Part shown: piece after piece, positions 53,359 to 63,405 of the stretch | Layout: the number at the start of each line of letters is the position of its first letter | How positions within the stretch are numbered: position 1 is the first letter of the stretch | Assembly (NCBI RefSeq): GCF_900444995.1 | Contig: NZ_UAPQ01000006.1 | Location: 124,001 to 188,000 of the forward strand | DNA from: Actinomyces bovis | GTDB lineage: Bacteria; Actinomycetota; Actinomycetes; Actinomycetales; Actinomycetaceae | Direction of reading: 5' to 3' | DNA: 64,000 bases | Position numbers and translations under genes: made by a program | Notes under the pieces: generated by a model | Told to the model about the DNA's origin: nothing | Seen by the model: the letters and a program-made list of their open reading frames with translations, nothing else | Database searches by the model: none

Positions 53359-54038
53359 TGAGCACCCCCGACTACAGCCCCGAGACGCGCGAGCGTCTCC
53401 TCGCCGACATCGACGAGATCAAGAGCCGCTACCCGGCGGGCTACGAGCGCAGCGCCCTGCTGCCCATGCTGCACCTGGTGCAGTCCGTGGACGGCTACGT
53501 CTCTCCGGCTGGCATCGCCATCTGCGCTGAGCAGCTGGGCCTCACCCGCTCCGAGGTCAGCGCCGTCGCCACCTTCTACAGCCAGTTCCGCCGCCACCCC
53601 GTGGGTCGCTACCACGTGGGCGTATGCACCAATGCGCTGTGCTCTGTGATGGGCGGCGACGCCGTCTGGGAGGCCATCAGCGCGCACACCGGCCTGGGCG
53701 CTGAAGAGACCAGCGAGGACGGCGTGATCAGCTTGGAGCGCGTCGAGTGCAATGCCGCCTGCGACTACGCCCCCGTGGTGATGGTCAACTGGGAGTTCTT
53801 CGACAACCAGACTCCCGAGTCCGCCACCGCCATGATCGACGCTCTGCGCCGCGGCGAGCCGGTCAAACCCACCCGTGGCCCCGACGCCGTCCCTACTTTC
53901 CGTGAGAACGAGCGCCTGCTCGCCGGTTTTGAGGACGGGCATGTGGACGAGGGCACCACCGTCGGTGACCCCAGCCTGCTGGGCCTGCGCCTAGCCCGTG
54001 AACACGGCTGGACCGTCCCCCAGGAGGAGCAGAAGTGA
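53358..54038 (+). CDS. nuoE: NADH-quinone oxidoreductase subunit E
   Basis: 24 kDa-type subunit of the NADH module carrying the 2Fe-2S cluster N1a. Ligands are Cys90, Cys95, Cys131 and Cys135 (VGVCTNALC; VECNAACDYAP). The protein is 226 aa, with a C-terminal extension after the cluster domain. Its ATG shares one base with the nuoD stop, and its stop overlaps the nuoF GTG. Confidence 0.95.
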   Translation: MSTPDYSPETRERLLADIDEIKSRYPAGYERSALLPMLHLVQSVDGYVSPAGIAICAEQLGLTRSEVSAVATFYSQFRRHPVGRYHVGVCTNALCSVMGGDAVWEAISAHTGLGAEETSEDGVISLERVECNAACDYAPVVMVNWEFFDNQTPESATAMIDALRRGEPVKPTRGPDAVPTFRENERLLAGFEDGHVDEGTTVGDPSLLGLRLAREHGWTVPQEEQK

Positions 54039-55369
54039 GCGAGATCCACAAGACCTTCAGTGCCCCCGGGGTGCTCACTCCCGCCATCACGGAGCTGTGG
54101 GACCAGGAGCAGTCCTGGAAGCTCAAGACCTACCGCGTCCACGGTGGCTACGACGGCCTGCGCAAGGCCCGCGCCATGGCCCCCGCTGACGTCCTGGAAC
54201 TCGTCAAAGCCTCCAACCTGCGTGGCCGCGGCGGCGCCGGATTCCCCACCGGCCTCAAATGGTCCTTCTTGCCCGCACCCGACGGCGGCCCCCGCTACCT
54301 GGTGGTCAACGCCGACGAGTCTGAGCCAGGCACCTGCAAAGACATCCCCACCATCCTGGCCAACCCCCATTCCCTGATTGAGGGCGTGGCCATCTGCTCA
54401 CGCGCCATCGGCTGCGACCACGCCTTCATCTACCTGCGCGGCGAGGTGGCCCACGCCTACCGCCGCCTCCTCGGCGCCATCCGTGAGGCCAAGGCGGTCG
54501 GTGTCCTAGACGGCGGCTTCGGCCTAGACGGCACCAGCAACCTGACCATCACCGCGCATGCAGGTGCTGGAGCCTATATCTGCGGTGAGGAGACGGCGCT
54601 GCTGGACTCCCTAGAGGGCCGCCGTGGACACCCCCGCCTCAAGCCGCCCTTCCCGGCGGTCTCCGGCCTCTACGCCCGGCCCACAGTCATCAACAATGTG
54701 GAGACCATCGCCTCCCTGCCCGGCATCCTGCGCCGTGGCGCCGACTGGTACTGCGCCATGGGCACGGAGAAGTCCAAAGGACACGGCATCTTCTCCGTGT
54801 CCGGGCACGTGACCAACCCGGGCCAGTTTGAGGCACCTTTTGGCATCACCATGCGGGATCTGATCGACCTAGCTGGCGGCATCCGCAAGGGACACCGGCT
54901 CAAGTTCTGGGTCCCCGGAGGCTCCTCCACCCCGATCTTCGGCCCCGAAGAACTGGATGTCCCCTTGGACTACGAGGCAGTGGGTACAGCTGGCTCCATG
55001 CTGGGCACCCGCGCCCTCCAAGTTTTTGATGAGACCGTCTCCGTGGTGCGCGTGATCGCCCGCTGGACCGAGTTCTACCAGCACGAATCCTGTGGCAAAT
55101 GCACCCCCTGCCGCGAGGGCACCTACTGGATGCGCCAGATCATGACCCGGCTGGAGGCCGGAAAGGGCCAGCCCGGCGACGTCGAGAAGCTGGAATCCAT
55201 CGCCTCCAATATCTCTGGACGTTCCTTCTGTGCCTTGGGCGACGCCGCCGCCACCCCGATCCTGTCCGCCATCAAGCGGTTCCGCTCCGAGTTCGAGGCC
55301 GGTTACACCACCTCCGCCCGCGAACTCTTCCCCTACGCGGCCTCCTCTATCCTTGAAAGCGCACGGTGA
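54035..55369 (+). CDS. nuoF: NADH-quinone oxidoreductase subunit F
   Basis: NADH-binding, FMN-containing 51 kDa subunit, 444 aa from the GTG at 54035. RGRGGAGFPTGLKWSF (62-78) binds FMN/NADH, VNADESEPGTCKD is the flavin contact, and the N3 4Fe-4S ligands are Cys353, Cys356, Cys359 and Cys399 (ESCGKCTPCREGTYW; GRSFCALGDAA). It overlaps nuoE by four bases; nuoG starts 3 bases after its stop. Presence of nuoE-F-G shows a full NADH-oxidising complex, not the F420 or ferredoxin forms lacking this module. Confidence 0.96.
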   Translation: MSEIHKTFSAPGVLTPAITELWDQEQSWKLKTYRVHGGYDGLRKARAMAPADVLELVKASNLRGRGGAGFPTGLKWSFLPAPDGGPRYLVVNADESEPGTCKDIPTILANPHSLIEGVAICSRAIGCDHAFIYLRGEVAHAYRRLLGAIREAKAVGVLDGGFGLDGTSNLTITAHAGAGAYICGEETALLDSLEGRRGHPRLKPPFPAVSGLYARPTVINNVETIASLPGILRRGADWYCAMGTEKSKGHGIFSVSGHVTNPGQFEAPFGITMRDLIDLAGGIRKGHRLKFWVPGGSSTPIFGPEELDVPLDYEAVGTAGSMLGTRALQVFDETVSVVRVIARWTEFYQHESCGKCTPCREGTYWMRQIMTRLEAGKGQPGDVEKLESIASNISGRSFCALGDAAATPILSAIKRFRSEFEAGYTTSARELFPYAASSILESAR

Positions 55370-55372
55370 CAC

Positions 55373-58033
55373 ATGGCTGACATGGTCAAGATGACGGTTG
55401 ACGGGATTCCCGTCGAGGTCGAGAAGGGGACCCTCCTGATCCGCGCCGCCGAGAAGGCTGGCGTGCGGATTCCTCGCTTCTGTGACCACCCGCTGCTTTC
55501 CCCCTCTGCCAACTGCCGCCAGTGCCTGGTGGAGGTAGCTATGCCGGACCGCGAAGGCGTCGTCCGGCCCATGCCCAAACCCCAGCCTTCCTGCGCCATG
55601 ACCGCCATGGAAGGCATGGAGATCTCCACCCAGGCCACCAGCCCCGTAGCCGCCCAGGCGCAGGCCGGAACCATGGAGTTCCTCCTCATCAATCACCCCC
55701 TGGACTGCCCCGTCTGCGACAAAGGCGGAGAATGCCCCCTGCAGAACACCGCCATGGAACTCATGGCCTCTGGCGCCCAGTCCGCCACCCGCTTCACTGA
55801 CGTCAAACGGGTCTTCCCCAAGCCACTGCGCCTAACCAGCAATGTGCTGCTGGACCGCGACCGCTGCATCCTGTGCCAGCGCTGCGTGCGCTTTGCCGAC
55901 CAGATCCCCGGCGACCGCTTCATCACCCTGCAGGGCCGCGGCGCCGGGCACCCCGGCGGACACCTCACCGGTGGCCTGTACTCCGAGCAGATCGGCCGCT
56001 TTGACGCCGCCGTCCTGGACTACACCACCCAGCCTGCCGCCGACTCAATCGCTACGCGCGGCCAGGAGGGCCTTACGCCCGCCACAGACCTGTCTGGCCC
56101 CAGCGGTGAAGCAGGCGTGGCCGCCGGCACCAACTCCGGCCCAGCAGGGGAGGAGCTGGACCTTTCCGGACGCCCCTTCGCCTCCTACTTCTCCGGCAAT
56201 ATCATCCAGATCTGCCCCGTGGGTGCCCTCACCAGCGCCCGCTACCGCTTCCGCTCCCGCCCCATGGACCTGGTCTCCACTGACTCGGTCACCGAGCACG
56301 ATGCCTCCGGCTCCGCCATCCGCGTGGATACCCGCCACGGCACCGTGCTGCGCCGCCTGGCCGGGAACGACCCAGAGGTCAACGAAGAGTGGATCACTGA
56401 CAAGGACCGCTTCGCCTTCACTTGGGCTACCTGCCCGGACCGTCTGACCACTCCTCTGGTGCGCGACGAGCAGGGCGAACTGGTCCCCACCTCCTGGTCA
56501 GACGCCCTCGACGTCGCCGCCCAGGGCCTGGCCAAAGTCAAGGCGGAAAGTGGCGTCGGCCTGCTGCCAGGTGCCCGCCTCACCCTGGAGGACGGCTGGG
56601 CCTGGTCCCGCTTTGCCCGCACCGTCCTGGCCACTAACGACATTGACCAGCGCGTGCGCGACCACTCCACTGAGGAGGACTCCTTCCTGGCGGCCCGCGT
56701 GGCCGGCACCGGCCTGGGCGCTGTCACCTACTCCTCCCTGGAGCGGGCCGGTCAGGTCCTGCTGGTTGCCTTGGAGCCTGAGGACGAGTGCGGCTCCCTG
56801 TTCCTGCGTCTGCGCAAGGGTGTGCGCGCCGGGGGAGTGAAGGTAGCGACCATCGCTCCCACCGCCACCCGCGGCACCACCAAGCTAAACGCCCAGGTAG
56901 TCCTGGCTGCTCCGGGCCAGGAAGCCCGTGCCATCGCTACCCTGCGCCAAACCCATCCCGAGCTGGTGGAGGAACTGCGCCAGGAAGGCGCCACCATTTT
57001 GGTGGGTGAGCGCGCTGCCGCCATCCCCGGTCTGCTGAAGGTCGTGGACTCCCTGGCGGCTGTCACTGGCGCCGAGCTTGCCTGGATACCCCGCCGCGCC
57101 GGTGAGCGCGGTGGCATTGAAGCTGGTCTGCTGCCGCATCTGCTGCCTGGTGGACGGCCCGTCTCCGCCGCGCGCGCCCGCGCCGAGGTGGAGCAGGCCT
57201 GGGGCCTGGCTGTTGACGGGAAAGCCGACGGCGCTCGCCTGCCTGCCTCCATCGGCCGCGACACCACCGGCATCCTCAACGCCCTGCTGGACGGTGAACT
57301 TGGGGGCGCCCTGGTGGGCGGCATTGACCTGCGTGACTTCCCGGACCCGGGCTTGGCCCGAGCCGCAATGTCCGCCGCCGGATTCTTGGTGCAGTTGGAG
57401 GTCCGCCGCAGCGAGGTTAGTGAGCACGCCGACGTCGTCCTGCCCGTGGCTCCACCCGTGGAAAAGAACGGCACCTTTGTGAACTGGGAGGGCCGCGTGC
57501 GCCCCTTCGGTCAGGCCCACGTCTCTCACAGCCGCACCGACCGCCAAGTCCTGGGCATGCTGGCCGCAGAGCTGGGCACCAATCTGGGCGTCGACTCCCT
57601 GGAGACCCTCCACGCCGAACTCTCCGCCCTGGGCCTTTGGGACGGCGAGCGACCGGAGGTGGTCTTCGTCAAGCCTGCCTCCGGGGAAGGCGAGCAGCTA
57701 CCCGCCGGACGCCCCGCCGTCCTAGCTATGCACAAGCCACAGTTGGACTCTGGGCGACTCCAGGACGGCGAGCCCTTCCTGGCCGCCACCGCCCTGGTCC
57801 CCACCGTCCGCTTGGGCGCTGAGCTGGCAGGCAAACTCGGGGTGCGCAATGGCGACGCCGTCGCCGTTTCCACCGCCACCGGTTCCATTACGCTGCCTGC
57901 CCGCGTGGGGACGGTGGCGGCAGGTTCCGTCTGGCTGCCCGAATGCTCCGCCGGATCCACCGTGCGCCAAACCCTCGGCGTTCGCTACGGCGACACAGTG
58001 TCGATCTCGACCCCCCAGGAGGTGGTCCGGTGA
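55373..58033 (+). CDS. nuoG: NADH-quinone oxidoreductase subunit G
   Basis: Largest peripheral subunit, 886 aa. Cluster ligands are visible in order: 2Fe-2S N1b Cys37, Cys48, Cys51 and Cys74; the His-Cys3 cluster His108, Cys112, Cys115 and Cys121 (HPLDCPVCDKGGEC); then a 4Fe-4S group with CILCQRCVRF and the later Cys in IIQICPVGALTS. The rest is the molybdopterin-oxidoreductase-like fold, without evidence of a bound molybdenum cofactor. A Gly/Pro/Thr-rich insert lies near residues 220-260. Stop and nuoH GTG overlap. Confidence 0.95.
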   Translation: MADMVKMTVDGIPVEVEKGTLLIRAAEKAGVRIPRFCDHPLLSPSANCRQCLVEVAMPDREGVVRPMPKPQPSCAMTAMEGMEISTQATSPVAAQAQAGTMEFLLINHPLDCPVCDKGGECPLQNTAMELMASGAQSATRFTDVKRVFPKPLRLTSNVLLDRDRCILCQRCVRFADQIPGDRFITLQGRGAGHPGGHLTGGLYSEQIGRFDAAVLDYTTQPAADSIATRGQEGLTPATDLSGPSGEAGVAAGTNSGPAGEELDLSGRPFASYFSGNIIQICPVGALTSARYRFRSRPMDLVSTDSVTEHDASGSAIRVDTRHGTVLRRLAGNDPEVNEEWITDKDRFAFTWATCPDRLTTPLVRDEQGELVPTSWSDALDVAAQGLAKVKAESGVGLLPGARLTLEDGWAWSRFARTVLATNDIDQRVRDHSTEEDSFLAARVAGTGLGAVTYSSLERAGQVLLVALEPEDECGSLFLRLRKGVRAGGVKVATIAPTATRGTTKLNAQVVLAAPGQEARAIATLRQTHPELVEELRQEGATILVGERAAAIPGLLKVVDSLAAVTGAELAWIPRRAGERGGIEAGLLPHLLPGGRPVSAARARAEVEQAWGLAVDGKADGARLPASIGRDTTGILNALLDGELGGALVGGIDLRDFPDPGLARAAMSAAGFLVQLEVRRSEVSEHADVVLPVAPPVEKNGTFVNWEGRVRPFGQAHVSHSRTDRQVLGMLAAELGTNLGVDSLETLHAELSALGLWDGERPEVVFVKPASGEGEQLPAGRPAVLAMHKPQLDSGRLQDGEPFLAATALVPTVRLGAELAGKLGVRNGDAVAVSTATGSITLPARVGTVAAGSVWLPECSAGSTVRQTLGVRYGDTVSISTPQEVVR

Positions 58034-59427
58034 GCCCCGCGACTCTCATCCCCGGCCTGCTGACTGCCGTCCCCAACTCACGGCTGGACGGCGTGGTGGC
58101 TGACTTCAGCCAAGAGACCTGGTGGCTTTCAGTCCTCAAAGCCGTGTTCATCCTGCTGTTCCTGATCGTCAGCGTCATCGTGGCGATCTGGGCGGAAAGG
58201 CGTGTCCTGGCACGCGTTCAGACCCGGCCCGGCCCGAATGTGAACGGCCCCCTGGGCCTGCCCCAGCTGATCGCTGACGCCACCAAGCTGCTCCTCAAAG
58301 AGGACTTCTGGCTGGCTGGTGCGGAGAAGTTCTCCTACATGCTGGCCCCGATGATCGCCGCTTTCAGCGCCTTCATGGTCTTCGCGATTATCCCCTTCGG
58401 CCCGCAGGTGTCGATCTTCGGTCACAGCACCCCCTTGCAGCTGACCGACTTCCCGGTGGCTGTGCTCTACGTGCTGGCCGTCAGCTCCTTCGGGATCTAC
58501 GGCATCATCCTCGGTGGTTGGTCAACGCACTCCACCTACCCACTGCTGGGTGCGGTCCGTTCCGCCGCCCAGGTGATCTCCTACGAGCTCTCCATGAGCC
58601 TGGCGATCCTCTCGGTCTTCGTGGTTTCCGGCACCATGTCCACCTCCGGCATCGTGGACTCTCAACAGACCCTGTGGTGGATTATCGGCATTGCCCCCAG
58701 CTTCATCATTTACGTGATCTCCATGGTCGCTGAGGTCAACCGCCTGCCCTTCGACCTGCCTGAGGCGGAGGGCGAGTTGGTGGCCGGACACATGGTGGAG
58801 TACTCCTCCATGAAATTCGCCTGGTACTTCCTGGGTGAGTACATCAATATGTTCAACGTCTCTGCCGTATGCACCACCCTGTTCCTGGGCGGTTGGCGCT
58901 CCTTCATCCTGGCTTCTTTCTGGCCGGGTGCCAATGAGGGCTGGTGGCCGATGCTGTGGTTCATCGGCAAGGTCTGGTGCCTGATGCTGTTCATGATCGT
59001 CACTCGCGGCACCCTGGTGCGCTTCCGCTACGACCACTTCATGGCTTTCGGCTGGAAATTCCTCATCCCCGTGGGCCTGGTGTGGTTCGCGATGGTGTCC
59101 GTGGTGCAGGGCAGCCGCTTCTTCACCGGCATTAGTTTCACCGGAATTATGGCGGTCATCGCCGGGATCCTGATCGTGGCGCTGATTCTGATGTTCGTGA
59201 TCCCCGGCGGGGAGCCGGAGGATGCACGCGAACACATGCTCTCCGGCGATGGCACGCTGATTGTTCCCGGTGAGGAGATTGACGCCTTCGCAGGTGGCTT
59301 CCCCGTGCCGCCGCTTCCCGGCCAGACCCTGCCCACCTCACCGCGCCAGATGCGTCGCGAGGAGCAGCTGGTTAGCCACCGCCAGATCACCCCCGACGTC
59401 GACGTCCAGGAGGGAACCGATGACTGA
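58030..59427 (+). CDS. nuoH: NADH-quinone oxidoreductase subunit H
   Basis: Membrane subunit at the junction with the peripheral arm, forming part of the quinone channel; 465 aa with eight or nine helices. Landmarks are [19 protein letters not shown] (first loop), [20 protein letters not shown] (acidic loop) and [17 protein letters not shown]. The GTG at 58030 is chosen because it overlaps the nuoG stop and gives the normal N terminus. A C-terminal cytoplasmic tail of about 65 residues is longer than in E. coli, common in actinobacteria. Confidence 0.94.
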   Translation: MSPATLIPGLLTAVPNSRLDGVVADFSQETWWLSVLKAVFILLFLIVSVIVAIWAERRVLARVQTRPGPNVNGPLGLPQLIADATKLLLKEDFWLAGAEKFSYMLAPMIAAFSAFMVFAIIPFGPQVSIFGHSTPLQLTDFPVAVLYVLAVSSFGIYGIILGGWSTHSTYPLLGAVRSAAQVISYELSMSLAILSVFVVSGTMSTSGIVDSQQTLWWIIGIAPSFIIYVISMVAEVNRLPFDLPEAEGELVAGHMVEYSSMKFAWYFLGEYINMFNVSAVCTTLFLGGWRSFILASFWPGANEGWWPMLWFIGKVWCLMLFMIVTRGTLVRFRYDHFMAFGWKFLIPVGLVWFAMVSVVQGSRFFTGISFTGIMAVIAGILIVALILMFVIPGGEPEDAREHMLSGDGTLIVPGEEIDAFAGGFPVPPLPGQTLPTSPRQMRREEQLVSHRQITPDVDVQEGTDD

Positions 59428-60109
59428 GCCCAAGCCCAAACAGCAGGGCCACACGGACCATGACCAGTGGCTGCGAGACGAGCCGGGACTGCTGGGGCGC
59501 GTCTTTGCGCCGGTAGCTGGCTACGGGGTCACCATCTCCTCAATCTTCCGGCCCACCGTCACTGAGCAGTACCCCTTTGAGCCGGCCCAGCTAATGCCGC
59601 GCTACCACGGGCGCCACCAGCTCAACCGCTACGACGACGGCTTGGAGAAGTGCATTGGCTGCGAGCTATGTGCTTGGGCCTGCCCCGCCGACGCCATCTA
59701 TGTGGAAGCTGCCGCCAACACCCCCGAGGAGCAGTACTCCCCGGGAGAGCGTTATGGCCGCGTCTACCAGATCAACTACCTGCGCTGCATCTTCTGCGGC
59801 CTGTGCATTGAAGCCTGCCCCACCCGTGCACTCACCATGACTCACGAGATTGAGGAGTTGGTCGGTCCCAACCGCACTGGCCTGATCTACGAGAAGCAGA
59901 ATCTCCTTGCTTCCGTGCCTGAGGGGGCGCTAGCTGCCCCCCACCCCATGGTGGAAGGCACTGAAGACGGCGACTACTACCGGGGCGTCGTTAACGGCCC
60001 CACTCAGGCTCAGGTCGACTGGGTCCGCGCTAACCGCCCGGACGACCCCAGCCTTGACGGGGTCAAGCCCCTTCCCGCTCCGCAGGCTGAGAAGGAGGCC
60101 CACCTGTGA
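59420..60109 (+). CDS. nuoI: NADH-quinone oxidoreductase subunit I
   Basis: Two-cluster ferredoxin-like subunit passing electrons to NuoB; 229 aa. Ligand sets are Cys78/81/84 with Cys133, and Cys123/126/129 with Cys88 ([12 protein letters not shown] and [12 protein letters not shown]), the N6a/N6b arrangement. The ATG at 59420 overlaps the nuoH stop by eight bases and follows AGGAGGGAA. The C-terminal tail after residue 190 is variable in the family. Confidence 0.95.
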   Translation: MTEPKPKQQGHTDHDQWLRDEPGLLGRVFAPVAGYGVTISSIFRPTVTEQYPFEPAQLMPRYHGRHQLNRYDDGLEKCIGCELCAWACPADAIYVEAAANTPEEQYSPGERYGRVYQINYLRCIFCGLCIEACPTRALTMTHEIEELVGPNRTGLIYEKQNLLASVPEGALAAPHPMVEGTEDGDYYRGVVNGPTQAQVDWVRANRPDDPSLDGVKPLPAPQAEKEAHL

Positions 60110-61065
60110 ACGCCCAGCTTTCCTCCGCTCTGCTGCCCGCCGCTGTCGGCTCCACCGGGAACCTGACCCTCGGTGAGACCGTTCTCTTTGCAGCTATCGC
60201 CCTAGCCACCGTGGCCTGCGGCATCGGCGTGCTCACCGCCAAGCGCGCCGTGCACGCTGCCATCAACATGATCGCCATCATGGTCTGCCTGGCCATCCTC
60301 TATTTGGCCAACGAGGCGCCCTTCATGGGCATCACCCAGGTGGTGGTCTACACCGGTGCCGTGATGACCCTGGTTATGTTCGTCATCATGCTCGTGGGCC
60401 TGGGCGGTGACGAGCCCACTGCGGGAACTTCCTCACCACTGCAGACGCCCCTAGCCCTGCTCGGCGGCTTGGGACTGGCCGCCTCACTGGGGGCGGCCGT
60501 GCTAGCCACCGACCTGGGTGAGTTCCGGGGCCTCCAGCGCGGCGAACTCGCCACCCCCAAGAACCTGGGCCTGGCGCTCTTCGGGGATCACGTCGTCATC
60601 ATGGAGATCACCGGCCTGCTGCTGGTGGTAGCCGCTGTCGGCGCCCTCACTCTCACTCACCGTGACCGCATCCGCCCCAAGACCACGCAGCGTGAGCTAA
60701 TGGAAGAGCGGATGCGGGCTTACGCGCAGGACGGCATTCACCCCGGTCAGAAGCCCATGCCTGGCGTCTACGCCTCCACCAACACCGCCGCCGCGCCCGC
60801 CCTGGCCGCCAGCGGTGAAGCTCTGGTCGACTCTGTGCCCCGGCCCCTGGTGGCCCGGGGGCAGGAGCTGGAACTGGGCGACGTCGCCCCAGAACTGGCC
60901 GCTGCGCAGCGCGCCGGGCAGGCGGCGCTGGAAGCTCCGGTCAAGCAGTCCGGTATGGCCTCCATGCCAGGTGCCGCCGCCCCCGGAGTCATTCAGCCCG
61001 TGGCACCGCGCCGCGCTCGCGTGCAGGCCACCCCGGCTGACACCAACAAGGAGGACCCGAAGTGA
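60106..61065 (+). CDS. nuoJ: NADH-quinone oxidoreductase subunit J
   Basis: Membrane subunit of complex I. The first 190 residues hold the five-helix domain ([40 protein letters not shown], the helix-3 pi-bulge region). The remaining 130 residues are an Ala/Pro-rich cytoplasmic tail with no recognised domain, making the 319-aa protein much longer than the E. coli one; such tails are common in actinobacteria. GTG start overlapping the nuoI stop. Confidence 0.93.
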   Translation: MNAQLSSALLPAAVGSTGNLTLGETVLFAAIALATVACGIGVLTAKRAVHAAINMIAIMVCLAILYLANEAPFMGITQVVVYTGAVMTLVMFVIMLVGLGGDEPTAGTSSPLQTPLALLGGLGLAASLGAAVLATDLGEFRGLQRGELATPKNLGLALFGDHVVIMEITGLLLVVAAVGALTLTHRDRIRPKTTQRELMEERMRAYAQDGIHPGQKPMPGVYASTNTAAAPALAASGEALVDSVPRPLVARGQELELGDVAPELAAAQRAGQAALEAPVKQSGMASMPGAAAPGVIQPVAPRRARVQATPADTNKEDPK

Positions 61066-61367
61066 GCGTCCCAGTAAGCGCGTACATCGTCCTGGCCGGG
61101 GTGCTCTTTGCCCTGGGCGCCCTCACCGTGCTCCTGCGGCGCAACGCGGTCATTGAGCTGATGGGCGTGGAGATGATGCTCAACGCCGTGAACCTGGTCT
61201 TGGTGACTTTCTCCCGCATCCACGGCAACCTGACCGGTCAGGTTTTTGCCTTCTTCGTGATGGTGGTGGCTGCGGCGGAGGTCGTCGTCGGCTTGTCGAT
61301 CATCGTGTCCATCTTCCGTACCCGCAGGTCCACGTCGGTTGACGACGAGAACCTGCTCAAGAACTGA
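61062..61367 (+). CDS. nuoK: NADH-quinone oxidoreductase subunit K
   Basis: Small three-helix antiporter-like subunit, 101 aa. The conserved glutamates of proton transfer are in the second helix ([20 protein letters not shown]) and the third ([19 protein letters not shown]). GTG start overlapping the nuoJ stop; normal family length. Confidence 0.94.
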   Translation: MSVPVSAYIVLAGVLFALGALTVLLRRNAVIELMGVEMMLNAVNLVLVTFSRIHGNLTGQVFAFFVMVVAAAEVVVGLSIIVSIFRTRRSTSVDDENLLKN

Positions 61368-61375
61368 GAGGCCAC

Positions 61376-63391
61376 GTGATGCTCCCATCCACCCTCGCAG
61401 CTCTCACGCACACCGCCGTGGGCGGTGCAGGCGTAACCGCTGCCCACGGGCCTGCCGCTTTGGCCTGGCTGCTGATCGCTGTCCCGGCACTCTCCGCCGC
61501 CATCCTGCTCCTGGCCGGACGCCGCAGCGACGCCTGGGGACACTGGCTTGGTCTGGCCGCCGCCGTCTTCTCCGCCGGGCTTGGCCTGGTCATCATCGGC
61601 CAAGCCCTGAGCCTGCCCGCAGACCAGCGGGTAATGGAACTCGGCCTATGGCGCTGGTTCTCCGCCGGTGACCTGAAGGTTGACCTCGGCCTACGCCTAG
61701 ACCCGCTGTCACTGACCTTCGTGGGCCTGGTGACCTTCGTGGGCTCCTTGATCCACCTCTACTCCGTGGCCTACATGTCCCACGACCGGGACCGCCGTCG
61801 CTTCTTCGCCTACCTAAACCTCTTCGTAGCCGCGATGCTCACCTTGGTGCTGGGCTCCTCCTACATTGCAGTTTTTGTTGGCTGGGAGGGCGTGGGTCTG
61901 GCCTCCTACCTGCTCATTGGCTTCTGGAACACCGCCGACGCCGACGCCCCACAACGCGAGCAGGTAACCAGTCGGGAGAATGCGGCCGCCGCCAAGAAGG
62001 CCTTCCTAATGAACCGCGTGGGAGACCTGGGCCTGCTAGCCGCCATGATGGCCATGGTCTCCCAGGTACACTCGGTGGCCTTCACCAGCGTGCTGCCCTC
62101 CGCCACCACCGGTGTGCTCAGTCCCGCCTGGGCTACCGCCATCGGCTTCTGCCTGCTGCTGGCTGCCTGCGGTAAATCCGCCCAGTTCCCGCTGCAGGCC
62201 TGGCTGGGTGACGCCATGGCCGGTCCAACCCCCGTGTCCGCCCTGATTCACGCAGCCACCATGGTCACCGCCGGCGTCTACCTGATGGTCCGCTCCGGCG
62301 CGATTTTCCAAGCTGCGCCTTCCGCCCAGCTCGCCGTCGCCATCATTGGTGCCATCACCCTGCTGTTCGGGGCCATCATTGGTGCCGCCAAAGACGATAT
62401 GAAGAAGGTCCTGGCGGCCTCCACCATGAGCCAGATCGGCTACATGATGCTAGGCGCCGGCCTAGGCCCCATCGGCTACGCCTTCGCGATCTTCCACCTG
62501 CTGACCCACGGTTTCTTCAAAGCCCAACTGTTCCTGGGTGCGGGCTCCGTCATGCACGCCATGAGCGACCAGGTGGATATGCGCCGCTTCGGTGGCCTGT
62601 CCAAGGTTATGAAAACCACCTGGATCACCATGGGCATTGGCTGGCTGGCGATCCTGGGCATCCCGCCCTTCTCCGGCTTCTGGTCCAAAGACAAGATCAT
62701 TGAGGCGGCCTTCGTTGGTGAGGGCGCTAAGCCTTGGATCTTGGGTTCGATTGCCCTGTTTGGTGCGGGTCTGACTGCTTTCTACATGTCTCGCCTGTTC
62801 TTCATGATCTTCCATGGTGAGTCCCGCTGGACCACTAAGGACGACGTCGAAGGCGAGGTCCACCCCCACGAATCCGGTTGGATGATGACGGCGCCGCTAG
62901 TGGTCCTGTCCGTTTTCTCCGTGGCCCTGGGTGGCCTGCTGTCCATCGGCAATGGCTTTGCCCACTGGCTTGAACCGGTCACCGGGCACGCCGAGCACGG
63001 CGAGCCGGTTCTGCCGGTGCCGGTGCTGATGGCCGCCACTTTGGGGCTGGTCGTCGTCGGCGTGCTGGCGGCCTACGTCATGTACGTGCGCCGCCCAGTT
63101 CCCACCGTTCTTCAGCCCGCCAATGCCCTGGTCAAGGCGGCCCGTAAGGACCTCTACCAGGACACCATCAACGAGGGCCTGGTCATGCACCCGGGTGCCG
63201 GGATTGTTTGGGCCACCACGGCCGCTGACGAGCTGGGCATTGATACCACCGTCGAGGGATTGGGGTCCGGGACCGCCGCCCTGGGGCAGCTCGTGCGGCG
63301 CACTGAGTCCGGATACGTCCGCTCCTACGCTGGCTACATGCTCGGTGGCACTGTCCTGGCCCTTGTCGCCGTCCTGGCCACCAGGCTCTGA
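61376..63391 (+). CDS. nuoL: NADH-quinone oxidoreductase subunit L
   Basis: Largest membrane proton-pumping subunit, related to Mrp antiporters; 671 aa with about 16 helices and the long lateral helix at the C-terminal end. VGWEGVGLASYLLIGFW (key Glu of the TM5 region), KSAQFPLQAWLGDAMAGPTP (Lys of TM7), SALIHAATMVTAGVYLM and HLLTHGFFKAQLFL are the family landmarks. The start may be GTG at 61376 or ATG at 61379. Confidence 0.95.
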   Translation: MMLPSTLAALTHTAVGGAGVTAAHGPAALAWLLIAVPALSAAILLLAGRRSDAWGHWLGLAAAVFSAGLGLVIIGQALSLPADQRVMELGLWRWFSAGDLKVDLGLRLDPLSLTFVGLVTFVGSLIHLYSVAYMSHDRDRRRFFAYLNLFVAAMLTLVLGSSYIAVFVGWEGVGLASYLLIGFWNTADADAPQREQVTSRENAAAAKKAFLMNRVGDLGLLAAMMAMVSQVHSVAFTSVLPSATTGVLSPAWATAIGFCLLLAACGKSAQFPLQAWLGDAMAGPTPVSALIHAATMVTAGVYLMVRSGAIFQAAPSAQLAVAIIGAITLLFGAIIGAAKDDMKKVLAASTMSQIGYMMLGAGLGPIGYAFAIFHLLTHGFFKAQLFLGAGSVMHAMSDQVDMRRFGGLSKVMKTTWITMGIGWLAILGIPPFSGFWSKDKIIEAAFVGEGAKPWILGSIALFGAGLTAFYMSRLFFMIFHGESRWTTKDDVEGEVHPHESGWMMTAPLVVLSVFSVALGGLLSIGNGFAHWLEPVTGHAEHGEPVLPVPVLMAATLGLVVVGVLAAYVMYVRRPVPTVLQPANALVKAARKDLYQDTINEGLVMHPGAGIVWATTAADELGIDTTVEGLGSGTAALGQLVRRTESGYVRSYAGYMLGGTVLALVAVLATRL

Positions 63392-63405
63392 GAGGTATGC
63401 AGTCG